Assembly (NCBI GenBank): GCA_023400055.1
Contig: JAEXFN010000049.1
Coordinates: 62,001 to 126,000, forward strand
Direction of reading: 5' to 3'
DNA: 64,000 nt
From: Bacillota bacterium
GTDB lineage: Bacteria; Bacillota; UBA4882; UBA8346
The stretch's first letter is position 1, and the number at the start of each line of letters is the position of its first letter. Shown here one piece after another: positions 35,544 to 44,080 of the stretch. The notes below the pieces were generated by a model that saw only the letters and a program-made list of their open reading frames with translations, ran no database searches and was not told the DNA's origin. Position numbers and translations under genes: made by a program.

Positions 35544-37013
35544 ATGAATCCGTCATTGCTCGCGCAAGTCAAAACCAAAATCGACGCTATTTTGCCGGAG
35601 ATCACCGCGCTACGTCACCGGATCCACCAGGAACCGGAGCTTGGGCTGGATACCCACGCGACGCGCCAAAAAGTCCTTACGGCACTTAACGCCGCTTCGC
35701 TTCAAATCCGCGCTCCTTTCATCGGAGCGGATCTCGTCGCCGACCTCCCCAGGCCGGAGGCAGAGAAAACCATCTGCTTGCGGGCGGACATGGATGCCCT
35801 GCCGGTGCGGGAGGCCACCCATCTGGAGTATCAGTCGCTATTTCCCGGCGTCATGCATGCCTGCGGCCACGACGGCCACAGCGCCATCTTAGTCGGGACC
35901 GCACTGGTGCTCGATGCTTTCCGGGAAGAACTCCCGGTGGCGGTACGCTTTGTTTTCCAACCCGGCGAGGAACTGGTCTGCGGTGGCAAAGCCCTGGTTC
36001 GCCAGGGCGTTTGCGATGATGTGGCCGCAGCTTACGCCATCCACAATTGGCCCGGTCTCCCGGCCGGTCAGATCGCCAGCCGCAGCGGCCCGCTCTTCGC
36101 CGCCGGCGCCATGTTCAGCATCGAACTGACCGGGCGGGGCTGCCACGGCGGAATGCCCGAGCAGGGGCTGAATCCGTTGCCGGCGGCGGCCGCGCTCATC
36201 ACCAAGTTGCAGGATCTCCATGACCGGACCCATCTCCGGGATGGCTCGGTCATCTCAGTCTGCTCCATCAGCGCCGGTGAATCCAAAAATATCATTCCCG
36301 ACCGTGCGATCGTCCGGGGCACCGCCCGTTTCCTGAGCAGTTCGGCCGGGGAACGGATCGAAGCCGATATTCGTCGGAGCGGCGCCGAAATAGCGTCCCT
36401 TCACGGAGTCACCGTCGCATTGACGTACGAAAATGACTATTCCCTGCCGGTTTTGAATACCGCGGCCGGCTATGAACGAGTCCGTTCGACCGTGCGACGT
36501 TACCTATCCGAAGCCGCTTGGCAGGAATTGGCCAAGCCGAGCATGACTTGCGAGGATTTTGCGTTTTATCTGGAAGGCCGTCAGGGAGCCATGTTCCTGC
36601 TGGGCAATGGCGCCGACTCGCCGGCCCTCCATACGGCGGAGTATGACTTCAATGATCAGAGCCTGGCAACGGGCATATTCATCATGAGCCTATTGGCGCT
36701 GGACCATTTCTGGCCGCCGCTCGTCCCATTATTCGGCAATAAACGTCTGGATGAACCGGGTCATGGATTCAGCCAGGTCGGTTGCCAGCCATTCCGGATC
36801 GTCAGCCGGCAGCAACTCTCCTCCGGCCAGCGCTACTTTTTCGAGCCGCACTTCGCCTCGGCTGACGGCAACCAGAAATCCCACCGATTCCCATTCCGCC
36901 GCGCAGAAAGACAGCTCCGTCTCATCCGTCTCCGCCACCGGCAGCCGGTAGCGCCGTCCGTCGGCGCAGGAAACCGCTTCTCCGGTATTCGTGTCACTGA
37001 ACGGAAAATATAA
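35544..37013 (+). CDS. M20D-family amidohydrolase with extended C-terminus
   Basis: Metal-dependent N-acyl-amino-acid or hippurate-type amidohydrolase. RHRIHQEPELG starts the family core. Metal ligands are in LRADMDALPV, HACGHDGHSAILVG, PGEE and later TCEDFAFYLEGRQGAMFLLG, ending normally near FNDQSLATGIFIMSLLALDHFW (residue ~393). Another ~95 Arg/Pro-rich residues follow without family character; they are the antisense of the convergent gene at 36729-37202. The native stop may have been lost, or there is a small frameshift near 36720. AAAGAGGA site. It follows the serine dehydratase gene. Confidence 0.85.
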   Translation: MNPSLLAQVKTKIDAILPEITALRHRIHQEPELGLDTHATRQKVLTALNAASLQIRAPFIGADLVADLPRPEAEKTICLRADMDALPVREATHLEYQSLFPGVMHACGHDGHSAILVGTALVLDAFREELPVAVRFVFQPGEELVCGGKALVRQGVCDDVAAAYAIHNWPGLPAGQIASRSGPLFAAGAMFSIELTGRGCHGGMPEQGLNPLPAAAALITKLQDLHDRTHLRDGSVISVCSISAGESKNIIPDRAIVRGTARFLSSSAGERIEADIRRSGAEIASLHGVTVALTYENDYSLPVLNTAAGYERVRSTVRRYLSEAAWQELAKPSMTCEDFAFYLEGRQGAMFLLGNGADSPALHTAEYDFNDQSLATGIFIMSLLALDHFWPPLVPLFGNKRLDEPGHGFSQVGCQPFRIVSRQQLSSGQRYFFEPHFASADGNQKSHRFPFRRAERQLRLIRLRHRQPVAPSVGAGNRFSGIRVTERKI

Positions 37014-37202
37014 CTGACGGCCGTCCATCAATTCCGCAGCCAAATCGCGGTCATCGGCCGCACCCAAACTCAAGGATTCATCATCATCCTGAAACAAGGC
37101 GACGGCGGCCGGCGGAATCTGATTTGCGGCGAAAAAAGCGTTCATGGCCCGAATGAATTTTGTTAGCTGAAAGCTGCCCAATGCAATTTGCCAATTTCTC
37201 AC
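36729..37202 (-). CDS. Acidic hypothetical protein, 157 aa
   Basis: Not recognised. A soluble, acidic, cysteine-poor protein beginning MRNWQIALGSFQLTKFIRAMNAFF, with alternating hydrophobic and acidic segments and no membrane helix or known motif. The GTG start at 37202 is supported by GGAGGTTCAT directly upstream, a strong argument that this strand is coding rather than the overlapping tail of the amidohydrolase. It is probably the third gene of the yaaH-like operon, 39 bases after a small membrane protein gene. A sporulation role would be a guess from context. Confidence 0.65.
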   Translation of the reverse strand: MRNWQIALGSFQLTKFIRAMNAFFAANQIPPAAVALFQDDDESLSLGAADDRDLAAELMDGRQLYFPFSDTNTGEAVSCADGRRYRLPVAETDETELSFCAAEWESVGFLVAVSRGEVRLEKVALAGGELLPADDPEWLATDLAESMTRFIQTFIAE

Positions 37203-37241
37203 ATGAACCTCCGTGTGGAGTCCGTGAAGGCCTCGAATGAC

Positions 37242-37394
37242 TCAACCCCTCCACATATACTCGAAAATGATAAAAAGTAAAGTCCCTAAGAAAATCCCAG
37301 CCCCATTCCCAACTATAAACCGCGGGCCGTCCGGCAATGCCGGAACCTGCCAGCCATTTTGCCCGGCTTTTCCCAAGATAGCAATATAATTCAA
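37242..37394 (-). CDS. Small single-pass membrane protein, 50 aa
   Basis: A short frame reading MNYIAILGKAGQNGWQVPAL then PDGPRFIVGNGAGIFLG and a hydrophobic end TLLFIIFEYMWRG. It has one predicted membrane helix near the C-terminus. TTG start; the AGGAG is 14 bases upstream, farther than ideal. The same frame is open back to the yaaH-like stop codon at 37440. The non-random hydrophobic profile and its place between two same-strand genes argue for a real gene. Function unknown. Confidence 0.45.
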   Translation of the reverse strand: MNYIAILGKAGQNGWQVPALPDGPRFIVGNGAGIFLGTLLFIIFEYMWRG

Positions 37395-37439
37395 TATCCC
37401 GGCCCGAACTCCTGCTATCCGGCGGCCGGAAGAGAAATC

Positions 37440-38600
37440 CTAGATTAGGATCGCTCCTTTCATGAATTGAAACATCTCGGGAAAGATCACCCAATTCTGT
37501 GGGAAACCGTAAGGGACATTCTTACTGCTCCAAAAGCCGACGCCCCTCAAATCAAAATCACGGGCCAGGCGATACTTGGCTGTAACGGACCGGGCATCCT
37601 CGAACCAGACGATATGCTCCTTCCCGGCATCGTTGACATAGGGCAGATTAGGCGATTGGGCGACCGGATCGTAATGAATCTCCGCCCGATAGCGGCGGGC
37701 CAGATCCATGACTTCCATCAGGTTGACGCTGCTTGCCTTAGTGCCTTCAGTATAGGGCAATTGCCAGTCGTAGCCATAGAGCGGGACGCCCAGAATAATT
37801 TTATAAGCCGGAACCTTACTGACGATATAGGAAATGGATTTTTCAATTTCGTTAATGGGCGCGACGGCCATCGGCGGTCCGCTGCTATATCCCCAATCAT
37901 AGGCCATGATAAACAGAATGTCGGCCCATTCTCCCAGGGCTTGAAAATCGTAAGCAAGGTGGGCGGGGTTAGCCGGGTTATCGGAGTTTTTGGGCGGAAC
38001 GGCCAGTGTGACCAAGTATCCCGGTCCTTCCAGCGCCAACTTTAAATCGCGGACAAAATCAGTGAACGATTCCCGATCCTCGATGTAAGCATTTTCAAAA
38101 TCGACATTGACTCCGACAAAATCATACCGTTCCAGTAAAGCGAGCAGATCCGCGATGGTCCTGGCCTTGTTGGACGTACTGCTGACGGCCGCCCTGAGCA
38201 GATTCGGTTCAAACTTTTCCGAACTCAGATTGGTGAGCACCAAGAGCGGCAGGATATTATGGGATCGCAACAGCTGGACGGTTCGGCCGACGTCGACCCC
38301 CTTCGGAATGGCGATACTTCCGTCCGCTGTGACCGGAAATTGAAAGACTGCGCCATAAGTAAAAAGATCGCCGATTTGGTCCAGGGTCTGGGCCAGATCC
38401 GCTAAATCCTCCAAGTGAAAATAGCCCAAACTCTCGATCGTTTTCATCACGAACGGGATGAGGATGGCTTGCCCCACCACCAGCTGTTCACAGGGAGAAA
38501 GCGCATTCAGATCCAGTATTTCTGAAACAGGAACGCAAAACTTGGCGGCAATCGCATCGCTCGTATCGCCGGCCCGCACAACATAAATATCCGTAACCAC
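37440..38600 (-). CDS. LysM plus GH18 spore protein (YaaH/SleL-like)
   Basis: Resembles Bacillus YaaH/SleL, which act on cortex peptidoglycan fragments at germination. Residues 1-50 are one LysM domain (YVVRAGDTSDAIAAKF). The GH18 barrel follows, with FVGVNVDFENAY carrying the catalytic glutamate, MAYDWGYSSGPPMAVAP, and a C-terminal RGVGFWSSKN strand. There is no signal peptide, as for spore-targeted relatives. GTG start with GGGGAG eight bases upstream. Two small genes follow on the same strand. 386 residues; the family has one or two LysM copies. Confidence 0.88.
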   Translation of the reverse strand: MVTDIYVVRAGDTSDAIAAKFCVPVSEILDLNALSPCEQLVVGQAILIPFVMKTIESLGYFHLEDLADLAQTLDQIGDLFTYGAVFQFPVTADGSIAIPKGVDVGRTVQLLRSHNILPLLVLTNLSSEKFEPNLLRAAVSSTSNKARTIADLLALLERYDFVGVNVDFENAYIEDRESFTDFVRDLKLALEGPGYLVTLAVPPKNSDNPANPAHLAYDFQALGEWADILFIMAYDWGYSSGPPMAVAPINEIEKSISYIVSKVPAYKIILGVPLYGYDWQLPYTEGTKASSVNLMEVMDLARRYRAEIHYDPVAQSPNLPYVNDAGKEHIVWFEDARSVTAKYRLARDFDLRGVGFWSSKNVPYGFPQNWVIFPEMFQFMKGAILI

Positions 38601-38679
38601 GACTGTTCACTCCCCGGTTTCCCATGCTACGTTTATCCTATGCGCCAATGGACCGAGGAGTTACAGCGCGAAGCGCCGG

Positions 38680-39060
38680 AGAATGATCCGCCTTTTAAAA
38701 TTCCGATCCGCCAATTTAAATTAATCTTCAGAAAAATGAAATTACGCTCCTCCAAAATCGCTTTGCACAATCGCCCAATCAATTTGTGATCCGCCTTATT
38801 AAAATTGGCTTCATGAAAATAGCCATTGCGATCGATCAAATTCAATTTACCGCCGGCCAAATCGAATTGGCGATCCGCCAAAAAGAAATTGCCATCTGCC
38901 AAATTAAAATTGCCACTTGCCAAATTACATTTCTTTCATGGCAATATCAATTTGGGATCCGGCCCGCTCAATTTGTCAGGCCGCGAATCCAAATTGCGAC
39001 CCGCCCAATAAAAATTGGATCCTGATAAAAGGAATTTGCGACTCCGGGAAGAGAATTTGC
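38680..39060. repeat. 21-bp periodic array D
   Basis: About 18 units, with a clean 21-base phase from 38788 to 39000 (cores at 38809, 38830, 38851, 38872, 38893, 38914, 38935, 38956, 38977, 38998) and slips of one base at the ends. Strong units read AAATTGCCATCTGCCAAATT. It fills the gap between the yaaH-like gene and lysR, leaving only ~80 bases before the former. Confidence 0.85.
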
Positions 39061-39071
39061 GGCATCGCTTT

Positions 39072-39959
39072 TTAAAAAATCTTGCCATGCCAGGCTTGCA
39101 GGAATTGCATCATCGCCGGAGAAACCCAGCGTTCTTCGTGATAGATCAGATAAATGCCCCGGACGATCGGGCCGCCGGGCAGGGGCGACCAATGAAGCCT
39201 CCCGGCCTGTATTTCCTCTTCAACCGCCCGCCGCGCCAAGATCGAATAGCCCCAGCCGGAAAGGAGCAGCTTCTTGATGACTTCCAGCGAATCGACTTCA
39301 ATCGTCCGGCGCAGCGAAATCCGCTGCTTGGCCAGCCACTCTTCGATCAGTTTCCGGGTGGTCGATTCCTGGCTGTGAATGATCAATTCCGCCCGCTGCA
39401 AATCGGAGAAACCGATCTCCACCATTTCGCGCAACGGGCTCTCGGCCGGGAAAACCAGCACCAATTCATCCCGGCACAGTTCCTGCTGCACAAAGCCATC
39501 CGGCATCTCCGGCACCGCCGAGATAATGCCCAGGTCCAGTTGCTGCTGGGCAAGCATCTCCAGCACGAACGGAGCCGACTTTACCGTGAGTGAAACATGC
39601 AGCGCCGGATATTGAGATTTGAAATCCTTCAGCACTTTCGGAAGGATATAGGCGGCTGGCACATAACTGGCACCGATCAGCAGAGTGCCCCGGTTCAGGG
39701 AGACAAACTCTTGATTGATCCGCTCCGCTTCATCGACCAATGTGCTGATCCGCATGGCGTAATGATTTAACGCCTTGCCCGCTTCGGTCAACAATACATT
39801 GCCGGAACGGTATTGAAAGAGCGGAATCCGGTACTCCTGCTCCAGGCTTTTCATGTGAAAGGTGATCGTAGGTTGGCGCAATCCCATGATCCGGGCTACT
39901 TCGGTTACCTTTTGGTACTTCCCGATCAACATCAAAACGCGTAATTTGGTTAAATTCAC
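39072..39959 (-). CDS. LysR-family transcriptional regulator
   Basis: DNA-binding regulator, probably of the divergent ABC importer operon. N-terminal winged helix with VTEVARIMGLRQPTITFHMKSLEQ (residues ~18-45); C-terminal periplasmic-binding-like effector domain from ~85. The start is the GTG at 39959 with GGAGG seven bases upstream, removing 18 residues of non-family N-terminus from the longer frame. 295 residues, typical. The ligand is unknown. Confidence 0.9.
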   Translation of the reverse strand: MNLTKLRVLMLIGKYQKVTEVARIMGLRQPTITFHMKSLEQEYRIPLFQYRSGNVLLTEAGKALNHYAMRISTLVDEAERINQEFVSLNRGTLLIGASYVPAAYILPKVLKDFKSQYPALHVSLTVKSAPFVLEMLAQQQLDLGIISAVPEMPDGFVQQELCRDELVLVFPAESPLREMVEIGFSDLQRAELIIHSQESTTRKLIEEWLAKQRISLRRTIEVDSLEVIKKLLLSGWGYSILARRAVEEEIQAGRLHWSPLPGGPIVRGIYLIYHEERWVSPAMMQFLQAWHGKIF

Positions 39960-39989
39960 GACAAACCTCCATCCGGTCGTCCGCTTATA

Positions 39990-40008
39990 GATAAAATTTA
40001 TCGATATC
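39990..40008. promoter_or_regulatory. Candidate LysR operator
   Basis: GATAAA-A-TTTATC perfect palindrome directly followed by ATCGATATC, 31 bases before the lysR start in the intergenic region shared with the ABC operon. It fits the AT-rich dyad layout of LysR sites; inferred, not proven. Confidence 0.4.
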
Positions 40009-40151
40009 AACAATCTATAATACTTTATTTAACTGCGGATTAAGGCTTTCATAATCTTCAAATAAACTCCGCTTGTTACGCTACCCCTAGAACGATTCGG
40101 CAAATTCATAGGATTCCAGAATACGCTGCCCGAAACAACTGGAGTATGAGC

Positions 40152-41129
40152 ATGGATATTATTCTCAAGCAAATCGGCAAGGCTTTCGGAACCACCCAGG
40201 CCTTAAAGGATGTGGACCTGCGGATAAACCACGGCCAATTCACCACGCTGCTCGGTCCGTCCGGGTGCGGCAAAACGACCTTGCTGCGCTGCATTGCCGG
40301 GCTGGAAACCCCGGACGACGGCCAAATCACTGTCGGCGACCGGCGGTTTTTTTCCAAAAAAGACCGGGTGAATCTCCCGGCCCATCAGCGCGGTTTGGGC
40401 ATGGTTTTTCAAGACTTTGCCTTATGGCCCCATATGACGGTCTTCGAAAACGTCGCCTTCAGCCTGCGGGCCACCGGCCGTCCAGCCAAGCTGCGAGAGA
40501 AGGTGGACGAAGCGCTCCATCATGTCAAACTGGACGGAATGGCCGGACGTTATCCCCATCAGCTATCCGGAGGCCAACAGCAACGCGTGGCCTTTGCCAG
40601 AGCGATCGTCAACCGCCCGGAGATTATTCTGTTTGACGAACCATTAAGCGCGTTGGATGCATTATTGCGGGAAGAAATGCGCCTCGAACTGAAAAGTCTG
40701 CTCCGGGAGGTGGCCTTCACCGCGGTCTATGTCACCCACGATCAGGAGGAAGCGATGGCCATTTCCGACCGGGTGATTGTCATGAACCAGGGAGCCATTT
40801 TGCAGGCGGATGCTCCCGAAGTCATTTACCAGCATCCCGCGGATCGCTTCGTGGCCCAATTCATTGGAAAATCCAATCCGGTTAACCCCGAAGGAACTCA
40901 GCGCATCCGGCCCGAACAGGTTTTTTGGGAACCGGCCCCCGACCGGATCGGTTGCGCCGCCAAAGTAACCCACGTTTCCTATCTGGGGGACCGCTATGAA
41001 ATCCGTCTCGAACTCGCCAATCGCCTCCAATGGATCGTCTATCATCAACGCCGCTTGGAGATCGGCAGCCCGGTTGAGGTCTACTATGCCGACGCCGACC
41101 GGGTTCTTTTAGGCTTCAAGACAGCGTAG
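40152..41129 (+). CDS. ABC importer ATPase (Fe3+/polyamine/phosphonate type)
   Basis: ATP-hydrolysing subunit of an importer. Walker A GPSGCGKTT near 37-45, signature LSGGQQQRVAFARA, Walker B IILFDEPLSALD, switch histidine in VTHDQEEA. A C-terminal TOBE domain spans ~245-320. The ATG at 40152 is eight bases after GGAG. 325 residues. First gene of a four-gene operon. The FbpC/PotA branch carries ferric iron, polyamines or aminoethylphosphonate; sequence alone does not choose. Confidence 0.92.
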   Translation: MDIILKQIGKAFGTTQALKDVDLRINHGQFTTLLGPSGCGKTTLLRCIAGLETPDDGQITVGDRRFFSKKDRVNLPAHQRGLGMVFQDFALWPHMTVFENVAFSLRATGRPAKLREKVDEALHHVKLDGMAGRYPHQLSGGQQQRVAFARAIVNRPEIILFDEPLSALDALLREEMRLELKSLLREVAFTAVYVTHDQEEAMAISDRVIVMNQGAILQADAPEVIYQHPADRFVAQFIGKSNPVNPEGTQRIRPEQVFWEPAPDRIGCAAKVTHVSYLGDRYEIRLELANRLQWIVYHQRRLEIGSPVEVYYADADRVLLGFKTA

Positions 41130-41213
41130 CCCAGTCGAAACTGCGGATTGAAGGGCTCGCAAAGATCCGGCCCATCTGATATTGATTCAACCAATAACAA
41201 AGGAGTGGATGTC

Positions 41214-42215
41214 ATGAAAAAGTTACGTCAAATCGCCATTTCCTTGACCATCGCCGCTATGCTTGCGGTGGCAGGATTCGGCGGCACCATCGGGGCAGCC
41301 GAAAACAGCAAAAAACTCGTATTATACTCGGCAGGTCCGGCTCCCTTGGCCAAAGAGATCAATAAGGGATTTGAAGCGAAGACCGGCATCACAGTGGAGA
41401 TGTTTCAAGGGACGACCGGCGATATTCTGGGCCGGATCGAAGCCGAAAAGAACAATCCCCTGGTGGATGTGGTGGTTCTCGCCTCCTGGCCATCGGCGGA
41501 AGGAATGAAACTGGCCGGCCTGACCCAAGCCTATTCCAACCCGCAAAACGCCGATAAACTTCATCCGGCCTGGCGCGACAAGAACAACCATTATTTCGGT
41601 TACAGCGCTTCCGCAGTGGGACTGACCTACAATACCCTGCTCGTCAAAAATCCCCCCAAAGACTGGAGCGATCTTGCCAAGCCGGAGTGGCGCGACAAGC
41701 TGAATATGCCCGATCCGACCCTTTCCGGTTCCTGTCTCGATTTTATCTCCGGGTACGCCAGCGCGCGCAAAGCGGCAGCCTGGAATTACTTCCAACAACT
41801 TAAAAAGAACAATCTGTTAATCACCGGCGCCAACAATACTGCTTTGGATATGGTCGTCGCCGGTTCGAAAAGCATCGTGTTGGCCGGCGTCGATTATATG
41901 ACCTATGACGCCAAGGCCAAGGGCGAACCCGTGGAGATGATTTATCCGGCCAGCGGCACCGTGGTCAATCCCCGTCCGGCCATGATCATCAAAACCTCTA
42001 AAAATGTCGCCAACGCCCGGTTATTTATCGATTATCTCCTGTCGGACGAGGTTCAAAAGCTGGTCGTCAAAGCCTATATCCTGCCGGGCCGGATGGATAT
42101 CACATCGGACAAACGGCCGAACGTTAACCAAATCCCGGTCCTCAAATACAGCTGGAGTTGGATGGCCCGACACACCGACGACAGTCTAGGCCAGTTCAAT
42201 CAGATCTTCAAATAA
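41214..42215 (+). CDS. ABC importer solute-binding protein (family 1)
   Basis: Extracellular receptor of the FbpA/AfuA-like class. Signal peptide MKKLRQIAISLTIAAMLAVA with probable cleavage after GTIGA. KLVLYSAGPAPLAKEINKGF opens the first lobe, and a DYMTYDA segment lies in the hinge region. There is no lipobox cysteine, unusual for a single-membrane Gram-positive receptor, so anchoring is unexplained. Start with AAAGGAGTG upstream; the longer frame is not supported. 333 residues. Iron would need conserved tyrosines, which I cannot confirm. Confidence 0.9.
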   Translation: MKKLRQIAISLTIAAMLAVAGFGGTIGAAENSKKLVLYSAGPAPLAKEINKGFEAKTGITVEMFQGTTGDILGRIEAEKNNPLVDVVVLASWPSAEGMKLAGLTQAYSNPQNADKLHPAWRDKNNHYFGYSASAVGLTYNTLLVKNPPKDWSDLAKPEWRDKLNMPDPTLSGSCLDFISGYASARKAAAWNYFQQLKKNNLLITGANNTALDMVVAGSKSIVLAGVDYMTYDAKAKGEPVEMIYPASGTVVNPRPAMIIKTSKNVANARLFIDYLLSDEVQKLVVKAYILPGRMDITSDKRPNVNQIPVLKYSWSWMARHTDDSLGQFNQIFK

Positions 42216-42397
42216 ATTAAAAGCAAAAACGTTTCGACCAGCAATATTAATAACCAATTTTAAAATCTGCTTTTCATCTCAAGCAGGACTTCCCGTAAAT
42301 CAATCGTTTTTTGAGTATCAGGGCCTTCCAGATCACTTCTAAAGACCTCGGGAAGGCCCGATTTGATCCCTATTTATCAACCACGGTGGTGAAACAT

Positions 42398-44074
42398 ATG
42401 GAAAGAATTATACGACCCATGCTGAGCTGGAACCGAATGGCGCTGCTGTTAGCCTTGTTGATTCTGGCCGTACTAATTGTCATCCCGGTCGGTCTCGTCT
42501 TTCAACTCAGTTTTTACCGGCAACAGACATTTGATCTGCTGGCGCCGCTCAAAGTTCTGGCCCAAACCAGCCTATTGCATACTGTCGGGAACTCCGTCTG
42601 GCTCGGTTTATGGGTCGTGATCACCGCTACTTTAATTGCCGGTCCGGTAGCTTTCCTGACCGTGAAGACTCCTTTGCAGAAAGCACGCTGGTTAGATGTG
42701 ATCCTATTGATTCCGTTTATGACCCCGCCATTTATCAATTCGATGGGCTGGATCTTGTTCATGCAACCGCGCGGCTATCTCAGCCAACTCTTCCCGTTTC
42801 TTTCCGGCCTGTCGCCTTATTTCTTCTCTCTGGGCGGGCTTGTCTTGATCATGAGCTTGCATCTATTCCCCTTTCTTTATCTAGTGATTAAAAATACGCT
42901 TTTGCAGATCGGGGAATCGTTTGAAGATGCCGGAGCGGTCTTCGGCGGAGGATTCTGGCACCGGTTGCGGCGAATCGTCTTGCCGCTGTTAGTCTCGGGA
43001 TATGGCGCCGGCGCCCTGCTGGTTTTCGTCAAAACCATTTCCGAATTCGGCACGCCGGCCACTTTCGGCCGGAGGATCAGTTTCACGGTCCTGACCACCG
43101 AGATTCACCGCTATACTTCCCTGTGGCCGATCGACTTCGGCAAAGCCGCCGTGCTCTCCTCGACATTGCTCGGAGTCTGCCTCCTCCTGTGGTACCTTCA
43201 TGAATGGTCCGGCCGGCATTTCGCCTTTAAATTGGTCGGCCCCAAAGGATCCAAAATCAAAATTTACCGTTTGGGCCCCTTAGGAACCCTTGCCGTTAGC
43301 CTTTATCTCACGCTAATCCTGATTATCGCCATCGGGATCCCCTACTTTTCGATCATCGCAACTTCCTTAATGAAACTGAAAGGTTACGGTTTAACCGCCG
43401 GCAATTTCACCCTGGAGCACTATGGGGAACTGTTGGCTCTGGGCTCGCCGGGTCTAAAAGCCTTAATGCTCAGCCTAGGGTTGGCGCTGGCCACCGGTTG
43501 CGTCACGGCCGGACTCGGTCTCTTCCTGGCCCTGACCGGTCTCAGCGGAAATAGCCGGATCCATCGCAGCATCGATTTCTTAAGTTTGTTGCCCAATACT
43601 GTCCCCGGCATCGTAATGATCGTCGGCTTAATTCTTTTCTGGAACGCGCCCTGGATGAAGCTTAGGATTTATAACACCTACTGGATGGTCCTGCTTTCCT
43701 ATGTGATACTGTTTCTACCGATCACTGTGCAGTATGTCGGCGCCGCCTACCGCCGCATCGATCCGACGTTGTTTCAGGCGGGAAGCATCTGTGGCGGCAA
43801 CGCCCGGTACGTCTTCCGGCGTATTCTCTTGCCGTTGATTCTGCCGGGGATTTTATCCGGCTGGATTATGACCTTCATCATCTCCATCCGCGAACTGGTG
43901 GCCTCGATGATGATCCTGCCTCCCGGATTTGAAAATGCGGCCCGGTTTATTTACGCGCAGTTTGAACAAGGAAATAATTCGGTGGGAATGGCCATGGCGG
44001 TCGTCACCATGCTCTCCAGTACAGTGGTGCTCTTGATAATTAACCGTTTGATTCCTACCACCAACGAGGTTTAA
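42398..44074 (+). CDS. ABC importer permease, fused two-domain
   Basis: Twelve-helix permease of the FbpB/SfuB type: two tandem BPD_transp_1 domains in one chain. Each half ends in an EAA-like loop, EDAGAVFGGGFWHRLRRIVLP and FQAGSICGGNARYVFRRILLP. I start at the ATG 42398, behind GGTGGTGA, giving 558 residues; the frame is open 29 codons further up from a TTG without a good site. Third gene of the operon. Confidence 0.92.
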   Translation: MERIIRPMLSWNRMALLLALLILAVLIVIPVGLVFQLSFYRQQTFDLLAPLKVLAQTSLLHTVGNSVWLGLWVVITATLIAGPVAFLTVKTPLQKARWLDVILLIPFMTPPFINSMGWILFMQPRGYLSQLFPFLSGLSPYFFSLGGLVLIMSLHLFPFLYLVIKNTLLQIGESFEDAGAVFGGGFWHRLRRIVLPLLVSGYGAGALLVFVKTISEFGTPATFGRRISFTVLTTEIHRYTSLWPIDFGKAAVLSSTLLGVCLLLWYLHEWSGRHFAFKLVGPKGSKIKIYRLGPLGTLAVSLYLTLILIIAIGIPYFSIIATSLMKLKGYGLTAGNFTLEHYGELLALGSPGLKALMLSLGLALATGCVTAGLGLFLALTGLSGNSRIHRSIDFLSLLPNTVPGIVMIVGLILFWNAPWMKLRIYNTYWMVLLSYVILFLPITVQYVGAAYRRIDPTLFQAGSICGGNARYVFRRILLPLILPGILSGWIMTFIISIRELVASMMILPPGFENAARFIYAQFEQGNNSVGMAMAVVTMLSSTVVLLIINRLIPTTNEV

Positions 44075-44080
44075 AGCATC

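Noticed and set aside
37084..37494. 136-codon minus-strand frame between the yaaH-like gene and the acidic hypothetical gene
   Set aside because: It overlaps both neighbours in another frame; the frames at 37242-37394 and 36729-37202 have better start context or composition.
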